Source of the DNA: an uncultured bacterium
Lineage (GTDB): Bacteria > Bacillota > Clostridia > Oscillospirales > Ruminococcaceae
Length of the DNA stretch: 10,025 nt
Reading direction: 5' to 3'
Assembly (NCBI GenBank): GCA_934845495.1
Contig: CAKWRB010000035.1
Span: 1-10,025, forward strand
Position numbers and translations under genes: made by a program. The notes under the pieces are model-generated. The model saw only the letters and a list, made by a program, of their open reading frames with translations, was not told the origin of the DNA and did not search any database. The stretch's first letter is position 1. Each line of letters begins with the position of its first letter. This document shows, piece by piece, positions 4,744 through 10,025 of the stretch.

Positions 4744-7224
4744 ATGCAATCGGAACAGACACAGCTTCACACACAGCCAGCCCGGCGCAAGCTGCCCGGC
4801 TGGCTTCGGGCCTTCGGCATTGCGCTGCTGGCAGCGGGAATCATGTTCCTGCCCTTTATCCTCTATGAAAAGGGGAACTTCTTCTTCTTTGGCGACTTCA
4901 ATGTCCAGCAGATTCCGTTTTACCGCATGGCCCACGATGCCGTGCGCTCCGGGGAGGTGCTCTGGAACAGCTACACCGACCTGGGGGCGAACTTCATTGC
5001 GTCGTACAGCTTTTACCTGCTGTTCAGCCCCTTCTTCTGGCTGACGCTGCCCTTCCCCAGCGAGATGGTGCCCTACCTGATGGCACCGCAGCTCATGCTC
5101 AAGACGGCCTGCATGGCACTCACCTCCTATTTTTATATCCGGCGGTTTGTGCGCACCGATGAGTATGCCATCCTCGGCAGCCTCTGCTATGCCTTTTCCG
5201 GCTTTGCCACCTACAACATCTTCTTCAACCATTTCCATGAGGCTATGGTGTTCTTCCCGTTGCTGCTCATCGGGGTGGAGGAGCTGGTGCAGAACCGGCG
5301 CCGGGGTGTCTTTGCCCTGGCGGTGGCGGTGAACTGCATTGTTAACTACTGGTTCTTCATCGGCGAAGTGGTGTTTGTGGTGCTGTATGTGTTCCTGCGC
5401 ATGACCGACCGCACCTGGGGCATGACCTTCCGCAGGTTCTGCTCGGTGGCGCTGGAATCGGTGCTGGGACTCTGCCTGGCCATGGTGGTGCTGCTGCCGT
5501 CGGTGCTGGCCATCATGGGCAATCCCCGCACCACCTCGGATAACCTGCTCTACGGCTGGAACTTCTGGGTCTATTCCAACGAGCAGCGCATCCCCCAGAT
5601 CCTGCAGAGCCTCTTCTTCCCGCCGGATCTGCCCAGCCGTCCCAACTTCTTCCCGGACGGCGGCGCCAAGTGGAGTTCCCTTTCGGCCTGGCTGCCGCTG
5701 TTCGGTGTGGCAGGGACGGCGGCCTTCCTGCTGGCGGCCCGGCGCAGCTGGCTGAAAAAGCTGCTGCTCCTCTGCCTGTTCATGGCCTTGGTGCCGGGGC
5801 TCAACAGCGCCTTTATCCTCTTTAACAACTCCTACTATGCCCGGTGGTTCTATATGCCGGTGCTGCTCATGTGCCTGGCCACTGCCACCGCCCTGGAGCG
5901 CCGGGACATCGACTGCATCCGGGGCGTGCGCTGGTATGCCGGCGGTGTGCTGCTGTTCCTGGTAGCCTGCGGTCTCACCCCCACCAAGAACAGCGAAGGC
6001 AAGTGGCAGATCGGCCTGATGGGGGAGCCGATCCGCTTCTGGCTGGTCTGCCTCATCGCGGTGGCCTGTGTGCTGCTCACCCTGTGGATCGTGCGCCAGC
6101 TGCGGAAAAACCCCGGCTTTGTGCGCACCGCCATCGCCCTTACGGCGGCGGTGGGCTGTCTGCAGGGCATGTTCTTCATCGGCAGCGGCCGGCTTTACGG
6201 TTCGGGCGGCAGCTTCCTGCGGGATCGGGCCCTGGCCGGCTATGACAGCATCGCCTTCCCCGGCGAAGACGAGGACGAGTTCTTCCGGCTGGACCTCTAC
6301 AATGCCCTGGACAACCTGGGGCTCTACTGGCATGTGCCCAATATCCAGGCCTTCCACTCCATCGTGCCCAACTCCATCATGGAGTTCTACCCCTATGTGG
6401 GGGTCAAGCGGGATGTCTCCTCCAAGCCGGAGATGAACAACTACGCCCTGCGTCCGCTGCTCTCGGTAAAGTATCTGGCGGCTTCCCCGTCGGAGAAGGC
6501 GGAAAAACTCATGCCCGGCTTCCGCTTCAGCTTCTCCCAGTTCGGGTATGATTTCTACGAAAATGAAAACTATCTTCCCATGGGCTTTGGCTATACCACC
6601 GGGGTGCGCCAGTCGGTGCTGGACACCGCACCGCTCTCGCTCCGGGCCAATGTGATGCTCGAGGCGGTGGGCCTTTCGGACGAGGCCATGGACCGCAATG
6701 CCGACTTCCTCTCCGAGATGGAGTCCATCGACTACTCCGCCCTCAACACCGATGGCATGGAGGAGGCGGTGGAGGAGCGCCGGCAGTACACCTGCGATAC
6801 CTTTGCCTTTGACAGGACCGGCTTTACGGCCACCAGCAGCCTGGACGAAGAGGTGCTGATGTTCTTCTCGGTGCCCTGGGATAGCGGCTGGAGCGCCACC
6901 GTAAACGGCGAGCCGGCGGTGATCGAAAAGGCCAGCGTGGGCTTTATGGCGGTGCGTGTACCCGCCGGAGAGGCCGAGATACGCTTTGACTATATGACCC
7001 CCGGCCTCATCCCCGGTGCTGCCGTGACCGGCAGCGGCCTGGTGCTGCTGGGAATCTATCTGCTGATGATGCGCCGTCAGGACCGCCGGGAGGCCGTCGC
7101 TTCGGTGCCGGCCAGCTTCCGCAGCCTGCGGGCGCACCGGGAGGAACAGCCCGGCGCCCCAGTGGAACAGTCCGCCCCGGAAGCCCCGGAGCAAAAGGAG
7201 GAACCGACCCATGAGACCGAATAA
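4744..7224 (+). CDS. YfhO-family multi-pass membrane protein (GT-C-like glycosyltransferase)
   Basis: At 826 residues it is the usual size for YfhO. YfhO-family proteins (Bacillus YfhO, Listeria counterparts) have a GT-C-like fold and are tied to glycosylation of wall polymers outside the membrane from a polyprenyl-phosphate sugar. A short cytoplasmic tail precedes the first span (about 23-41), then an extracellular loop has GDFNVQQIPFYR (50-61), whose Asp51 is in the position of a GT-C catalytic acid. Further hydrophobic spans lie near 87-103, 142-178, 188-218, 236-257, 315-332, 338-360, 366-383, 399-411, 432-450 and 462-480. A soluble extracellular domain (about 485-755) ends with the family-typical SVPWDSGWSATVNGEP and GFMAVRVPAGEAEIRFDY, then a last span (757-776) and a charged cytoplasmic tail. 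ATG is preceded by AGGGAGG (4731-4737), 6 nt away. It overlaps the next gene by 14 nt. The family is confident; substrate and acceptor are unknown. Confidence 0.9.
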   Translation: MQSEQTQLHTQPARRKLPGWLRAFGIALLAAGIMFLPFILYEKGNFFFFGDFNVQQIPFYRMAHDAVRSGEVLWNSYTDLGANFIASYSFYLLFSPFFWLTLPFPSEMVPYLMAPQLMLKTACMALTSYFYIRRFVRTDEYAILGSLCYAFSGFATYNIFFNHFHEAMVFFPLLLIGVEELVQNRRRGVFALAVAVNCIVNYWFFIGEVVFVVLYVFLRMTDRTWGMTFRRFCSVALESVLGLCLAMVVLLPSVLAIMGNPRTTSDNLLYGWNFWVYSNEQRIPQILQSLFFPPDLPSRPNFFPDGGAKWSSLSAWLPLFGVAGTAAFLLAARRSWLKKLLLLCLFMALVPGLNSAFILFNNSYYARWFYMPVLLMCLATATALERRDIDCIRGVRWYAGGVLLFLVACGLTPTKNSEGKWQIGLMGEPIRFWLVCLIAVACVLLTLWIVRQLRKNPGFVRTAIALTAAVGCLQGMFFIGSGRLYGSGGSFLRDRALAGYDSIAFPGEDEDEFFRLDLYNALDNLGLYWHVPNIQAFHSIVPNSIMEFYPYVGVKRDVSSKPEMNNYALRPLLSVKYLAASPSEKAEKLMPGFRFSFSQFGYDFYENENYLPMGFGYTTGVRQSVLDTAPLSLRANVMLEAVGLSDEAMDRNADFLSEMESIDYSALNTDGMEEAVEERRQYTCDTFAFDRTGFTATSSLDEEVLMFFSVPWDSGWSATVNGEPAVIEKASVGFMAVRVPAGEAEIRFDYMTPGLIPGAAVTGSGLVLLGIYLLMMRRQDRREAVASVPASFRSLRAHREEQPGAPVEQSAPEAPEQKEEPTHETE

Positions 7225-8206
7225 ACTGTATATGGTGATCCCCTGTTATAACGAGGAGGAAGTACTGCCCGAAACCGCCCGGCGGCTGCGGGAAAAGCTC
7301 ACCGCCCTGATGGCGGCCGGCACCATCTCCCCCGAGAGCCGGGTGCTGTTTGTAAACGACGGCAGCAAGGACCACACCTGGGAGATCATCGCCCGGCTGC
7401 ACCAGGAGGACCCCCTCTTTTCGGGGGTATGCCTCTCCCGAAACCGGGGCCATCAGAATGCTCTGCTGGCCGGCCTGATGACCGCCCGGGAGCGGTGCGA
7501 CATCACCATCTCGATGGATGCCGACCTGCAGGACGATATCGAGGCCATCGACGGCTTTCTCAAAAAGTATCAGGAGGGGTGCGAGGTGGTGTATGGGGTC
7601 CGCTCCAGCCGGGCCACCGACACCGCCTTTAAGCGCACCACCGCCCAGGGCTTCTACAAGCTCATGCGGCTGATGGGCACCCCGGTCATCGACAACCATG
7701 CCGACTTCCGCCTGATGAGCCGTCCGGCGCTGGAGGCGCTCTCCCAGTTTGGAGAAGTGAACCTCTTCCTCCGGGGCATCGTGCCCATGGTGGGGTTCCG
7801 CAGCGGCATTGTGGAGTACGAACGCCACGAGCGCTTTGCCGGCGAGAGCAAGTATCCGTTGGGCAAGATGGTCTCCTTTGCCTTTGACGGCATCGCCTCC
7901 TTTTCCACCATGCCCATCCGGCTCATCACGCTGGCAGGCTTTGGCATCTTTGTGGTGAGCCTGCTGGCTCTCTTGATCTTCCTGGTGCAGAAGCTGCTGG
8001 GTTACACTGTCCAGGGCTGGGCCACCCTGATGGGCTCCATCTGGCTCATGGGCGGCCTGCAGCTGCTGGCGCTGGGGGTATTGGGGGAGTACATCGGCAA
8101 GATCTACATGGAGGTCAAGCACCGCCCCCGGTTTGTGATCGAGCAGGTGCTGGACGATTCCCCGGCGGGGGCAGAGCGCCCGGCCGATCGGGGCAGTTGG
8201 AAATAA
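7211..8206 (+). CDS. GtrB/CsbB-like polyprenyl-phosphate glycosyltransferase (GT2)
   Basis: The 331-residue enzyme belongs to the DPM1/GtrB/CsbB group of GT2 proteins, which move a sugar from a nucleotide donor to undecaprenyl phosphate on the inner membrane face. The GT-A domain has VIPCYNEEEVLP (9-20), VNDGSKD (48-54), LSRNRGHQNALLAGL (75-89) and the metal-binding DADLQD (103-108). ADFRLMSR (164-171) and RFAGESKYPLGKM (208-220) follow, and then two C-terminal membrane spans (about 236-260 and 274-295). A basic cytoplasmic tail KHRPRFVIEQ completes the family pattern. ATG 7211 follows AAGGAGG by 9 nt and lies inside the last codons of the YfhO gene, so the pair is co-translated. This is the standard CsbB-YfhO partnership, but no GtrA-like flippase follows. 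The family is secure; the sugar cannot be read from sequence. Confidence 0.94.
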   Translation: MRPNKLYMVIPCYNEEEVLPETARRLREKLTALMAAGTISPESRVLFVNDGSKDHTWEIIARLHQEDPLFSGVCLSRNRGHQNALLAGLMTARERCDITISMDADLQDDIEAIDGFLKKYQEGCEVVYGVRSSRATDTAFKRTTAQGFYKLMRLMGTPVIDNHADFRLMSRPALEALSQFGEVNLFLRGIVPMVGFRSGIVEYERHERFAGESKYPLGKMVSFAFDGIASFSTMPIRLITLAGFGIFVVSLLALLIFLVQKLLGYTVQGWATLMGSIWLMGGLQLLALGVLGEYIGKIYMEVKHRPRFVIEQVLDDSPAGAERPADRGSWK

Positions 8207-8212
8207 CCACCG

Positions 8213-8229
8213 CTGGCGCAGCGCGCCGG
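8213..8229 (+). other. Short hairpin after the GT2 gene
   Basis: CTGGCGC (8213-8219) pairs with GCGCCGG (8223-8229), including one G-U, around a 3-nt loop, 7 nt after the GT2 stop. A second weak pair, GGTTCG/CGAACC (8228-8233 with 8249-8254), and a CTGCC-GGCG-GGCAG hairpin (8255-8268) follow. No T-run is present, so this is more likely an RNA-stability or partial attenuation element than a terminator. Confidence 0.35.
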
Positions 8230-8288
8230 TTCGTGATAGCATAGAAAGCGAACCCTGCCGGCGGGCAGAAAAGTGAGGTAGAGGACTT

Positions 8289-9512
8289 ATGGCAAAACGA
8301 GAATGGAACGGTTCCAGCCGGATCTGGATCGGCGTTCTGGGCGGTGCGGTAATCCTGGCAGTGCTGCTGGCACTGGCAGTCCAGGGCATGAGACACCCTC
8401 CGTCCGGCCCGGAGGGGGAGAGCATCTCCCTGCCCGAAAGCAGTATTTCCGAGCCGGCTTCCGGGGAGGAGAGCTCCGATCCCGAACAGGACGAGAGCAG
8501 CGAAAGCTCTTCGGAAGCCTCCTCCCAGCCGGAGAAAACCGATAAGATCACCATCACCCAGGCCGGAGAATATGCCGGTATCGACCCGATGAAGCAGGTG
8601 GTGATCCGCGCCGGCGAGGTGACGGTCCGGGATATGACCATCACCGGTGACCTGTTCATCATGGATGGGGTCAGCGGCGATGTGACGCTGGAGAATGTCA
8701 CCATCGGGGGCAACCTCTATGTCTATGGGTCCGATCTGCTCACCCTGGATTCGGTCAAGGTGCCCAGCGCCCGCTTCCAGCGGGACAACCAGCCGGTGAA
8801 TGTGATGGTCAAGGGCGACAGCCAGATTGACAACACCCTGATGATGTGCAGCGGCACCCTGCGCGAGCGGGGTCTGGGCCGCAGCGAGGGTCTGGTGAAT
8901 ATGCAGGTGGAAAACGGCGGCCTGCTCATCAAGAATAATGTCTCGCTGCTCTCGGTGCATCTGGACCAGCTCACCGTCAACTACAACAGCCGCATCAGCC
9001 TTTCCAGCGGCAGTGAGGTCAAACAGGCCGATGCCAATGCCAAGCTGGCGCTGGCGGGTCTGGGCAAGGTGAAGGACCTGGTGGTGCGCAGCGACTATGT
9101 GCAGTACACGGTGGAACCGGATAACATCACCGTCAAGCGCGGCTTCGATGACCCGGTGAAGGTGGACCCCGAATACGATGTGGACGAGGACGGACACCCC
9201 ACCCTGCTGGACACCGAGAGCCTGCAGCTGCCGGCGCCGGAAGAGGTGCTCCTCTATGAGGAGGACGGCTACCTCTGCCTGGAGTACGGCCATGTGGAGG
9301 CCAACGATGGCTACTATGTGGTGGTCTACAAGGGCAGCGACCGCCTGGTGAATCTGTACACCGATGTGGACGAGGAAGAGTTGATCCTCACCGAGATGGA
9401 CCCCAGCTGGCAGGGCAAGCGGTTTTATGCCAAGGTAAAGGCGCTGGGAAGCGTGTATGACAGCACCGTGGATTCGGAATTCGGCGACAGCGAAACCTTC
9501 CGTTGGGAGTAA
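8289..9512 (+). CDS. Membrane-anchored extracellular beta-rich protein, function unknown
   Basis: The 407-residue protein has a short basic N-terminus and a single hydrophobic span (about 12-33), so it is either N-terminally anchored or a signal-anchor protein. A Ser/Glu/Pro-rich low-complexity stalk (about 38-83) follows. Residues 85-285 show short repeating beta-strand units such as VTVRDMTITGDLFI, VTLENVTIGGNLYVYG and LTLDSVKVP, resembling a parallel beta-helix. The end (about 315-407) has the look of an Fn3-like domain: APEEVLLYEEDGYLCLEY through YAKVKALGSVYDS. No catalytic motif, LPXTG or S-layer domain is seen. ATG 8289 has GAGGT 9 nt upstream. It lies 82 nt after the GT2 gene on the same strand with no terminator between, so it may share the transcript and could be a glycosylated or glycan-binding surface protein, which is speculation. 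No named family recognised. Confidence 0.85.
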   Translation: MAKREWNGSSRIWIGVLGGAVILAVLLALAVQGMRHPPSGPEGESISLPESSISEPASGEESSDPEQDESSESSSEASSQPEKTDKITITQAGEYAGIDPMKQVVIRAGEVTVRDMTITGDLFIMDGVSGDVTLENVTIGGNLYVYGSDLLTLDSVKVPSARFQRDNQPVNVMVKGDSQIDNTLMMCSGTLRERGLGRSEGLVNMQVENGGLLIKNNVSLLSVHLDQLTVNYNSRISLSSGSEVKQADANAKLALAGLGKVKDLVVRSDYVQYTVEPDNITVKRGFDDPVKVDPEYDVDEDGHPTLLDTESLQLPAPEEVLLYEEDGYLCLEYGHVEANDGYYVVVYKGSDRLVNLYTDVDEEELILTEMDPSWQGKRFYAKVKALGSVYDSTVDSEFGDSETFRWE

Positions 9513-9605
9513 ATCCTGTACCAAATCTGTGCAATTAGCACATAAAAAAGAACGAATATATGTGCAGATAACATAATAATAGAAATTTTGCATCGGACAA
9601 AGGAA

Positions 9606-9650
9606 CAGCGTAGGCTTTTGCATTATACACAAAAGCAGACGCTGCTTTTG
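9606..9650 (+). repeat. Two mutually exclusive hairpins sharing a CAAAAGC arm
   Basis: CAGCGT-AG-GCTTTTG (9606-9620) pairs with CAAAAGC-AG-ACGCTG (9630-9644), leaving a symmetric AG/AG internal loop and a 9-nt apical loop. A second GCTTTTG (9644-9650) can pair with the same CAAAAGC (9630-9636) across a 7-nt loop. Only one of the two can form at a time. As DNA it is an inverted repeat plus a direct repeat of GCTTTTG, which may be protein-binding sites. Confidence 0.55.
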
Positions 9651-9696
9651 AAAGAAAACCGGATGCAATGCCGGATAAAATTCCGGGAATCTGGTG

Positions 9697-9743
9697 CTTT
9701 TCCCAGATTTAACCTTGATTTTACAGGATATTCATGGGAAAAG
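9697..9743. promoter_or_regulatory. Inverted repeat just upstream of the consensus promoter
   Basis: CTTTTCCCA (9697-9705) and TGGGAAAAG (9735-9743) are perfect 9-bp complements, 29 nt apart. The right arm ends 6 nt before the -35. Two half-sites about 38 bp apart centre to centre suit a DNA-bound dimer or looping regulator. The left arm overlaps the 9688-9709 hairpin. Confidence 0.45.
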
Positions 9744-9749
9744 TCCGGT

Positions 9750-9778
9750 TTGACATTGAGGGAACGGGTCACTATAAT
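9750..9778 (+). promoter_or_regulatory. Perfect consensus sigma-A promoter
   Basis: TTGACA (9750-9755) and TATAAT (9773-9778) match the consensus exactly with the ideal 17-nt spacing. Transcription would start near 9785, leaving a leader of about 78 nt before ATG 9863. Such a full-consensus promoter is expected to be strong unless repressed, and operator-like repeats lie on both sides. Confidence 0.85.
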
Positions 9779-9821
9779 CAGTATGATACCCCGTAACGAT
9801 GGAATACAAGTTTGGAAAAAC

Positions 9822-9837
9822 CGGGACAGCTGTCCCG
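9822..9837 (+). repeat. Perfect 16-bp palindrome in the leader of the last gene
   Basis: CGGGACAGCTGTCCCG is fully self-complementary. In RNA it gives a 6-bp GC-rich stem with an AGCU loop, 13 nt before the ribosome site GGAGAG (9851-9856). In DNA it is a candidate operator about 37 bp downstream of the start point. No T-run follows, so it is not a terminator. Confidence 0.6.
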
Positions 9838-9862
9838 ACGAGTAAAAATTGGAGAGAGTGGA

Positions 9863-10025
9863 ATGCTGGAACTGATTTCGTATTTTAACTTTGTGCTGGC
9901 GCTCACCATCAGCGCAGCCTATTTCTATCAGCTGGTCTACCTGATGTATGGCCTGTTCAGCCTGCACAAGCCCTGGATCTTTGTGGCCCAGAAGCAGCAC
10001 CGGTATGCGGTGATGATCTCGGCCC
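9863..10025 (+). CDS. Membrane protein start, probable processive-type GT2 glycosyltransferase (3' end outside window)
   Basis: Fifty-four residues are visible. MLELISYFNFVLALTISAAYFYQLVYLMYGLF is a membrane span of about 25 residues with aromatic borders, followed by a basic loop and then QHRYAVMISA. This arrangement, one N-terminal span and then a strand of the type (K/R)YAVLI(S/A)ARNEE, is how membrane GT2 enzymes of the BcsA/NodC-like group begin in Clostridia. The first nucleotide-binding strand is reached exactly where the window stops, so the DxD and QxxRW motifs cannot be checked. ATG 9863 has GGAGAG (9851-9856) 6 nt upstream and is served by the consensus promoter. It probably belongs to the same surface-polysaccharide theme as the YfhO and GtrB-like genes. 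The GT2 identity is inference from a short piece. Confidence 0.65.
   Translation, partial: MLELISYFNFVLALTISAAYFYQLVYLMYGLFSLHKPWIFVAQKQHRYAVMISA

Larger units (their letters stand above)
9513..9862. other. AT-rich 350-nt intergenic region dense in inverted repeats
   Basis: No convincing gene lies here. The region holds several inverted repeats: TGTGC/GCACA (9529-9533 with 9539-9543), the alternating set at 9606-9650, AATCTGG/CCAGATT (9688-9694 with 9703-9709), and CTTTTCCCA/TGGGAAAAG (9697-9705 with 9735-9743). CCGGAT is directly repeated at 9659 and 9671. A perfect sigma-A promoter (9750-9778) and a 16-bp palindrome (9822-9837) follow. The 7-bp hairpin at 9688-9709 is followed by a moderately T-rich stretch and may be a weak terminator for the upstream operon. 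Confidence 0.7.

Noticed and set aside
4513..7212. 899-codon open frame on the minus strand opposite the YfhO gene
   Set aside because: The translation is a His/Gln/Gly-rich low-complexity string with no domains, typical of the antisense of a GC-rich gene. The plus-strand protein has clear family motifs.
7007..8713. 568-codon minus-strand frame across the GT2 gene
   Set aside because: It spans the ends of three plus-strand genes and has no recognisable domain; it arises from third-position GC bias.
9529..9543. TGTGC-AATTA-GCACA hairpin as terminator of the surface protein gene
   Set aside because: It is followed by an A-run rather than a T-run on the coding strand, and the stem is only 5 bp, so it is not a credible rho-independent terminator.
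8115..9668. 517-codon minus-strand frame opposite the stalked surface protein
   Set aside because: It is an antisense shadow running through two gene boundaries, with no family motif and no matching regulatory signals.
9588..9845. 85-codon plus-strand frame in the intergenic region
   Set aside because: It starts at TTG without a ribosome site and crosses the consensus promoter and palindrome. Its composition does not resemble the neighbouring proteins.
9513..9862. Known riboswitch (c-di-GMP, SAM, cobalamin types) before the last gene
   Set aside because: Several hairpins are present, but no conserved core sequence of these classes could be recognised, and most of the structure lies upstream of the likely start site.

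Overview
The window comes from a GC-rich, low-copy-repeat chromosome that looks like a Gram-positive Clostridia member, most likely Oscillospirales/Ruminococcaceae (Gemmiger, Subdoligranulum or Faecalibacterium relatives). This is inferred from strong GGAGG ribosome sites, a SpoIID-family gene, the MutY variant, and a CsbB/YfhO-type surface glycosylation pair. No rRNA or other taxonomic marker is present, so the assignment is tentative. No tRNA, CRISPR array, insertion sequence or phage structural gene was seen.

Layout. 2-358 (+) is the C-terminal end of a SpoIID/LytB protein, closed by a hairpin terminator. 464-1501 (+) is mutY (A/G-specific adenine glycosylase), ending in a strong bidirectional terminator. 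1542-1778 (-) is a small XRE-type HTH regulator with no AUG/GUG/UUG start in frame. It is divergent from 1905-2303 (+), a 132-residue protein of unknown function. The AT-rich gap between them carries a good sigma-A promoter overlapped by a 10-bp-arm inverted repeat and by related ATTAGTATT-type elements, which suggests a small autoregulated switch. A second bidirectional terminator follows. On the minus strand, a yfbR-like 5'-deoxynucleotidase (3859-4467) and mnmE (2487-3857) form a two-gene operon with 1 nt between stop and start. A possible 20-codon hydrophobic ORF trails mnmE.

From 4744 rightward, all genes are on the plus strand and concern the cell surface. They are a YfhO-family multi-pass glycosyltransferase-like protein (826 aa), overlapped by a GtrB/CsbB-like polyprenyl-phosphate glycosyltransferase (331 aa), then an unclassified anchored extracellular protein with a Ser/Glu-rich stalk and beta-rich body (407 aa). 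After a 350-nt AT-rich, palindrome-rich intergenic region with a perfect consensus sigma-A promoter comes the start of a membrane protein that looks like a processive-type family 2 glycosyltransferase (truncated by the window end).

Functionally, the left part holds DNA and tRNA maintenance genes (mutY, yfbR, mnmE). The right part is best read as a surface-glycosylation locus: the GtrB-like enzyme would load a sugar onto undecaprenyl phosphate, and the YfhO-like protein would transfer it outside the membrane. The acceptor is unknown, and no GtrA-type flippase is visible here.
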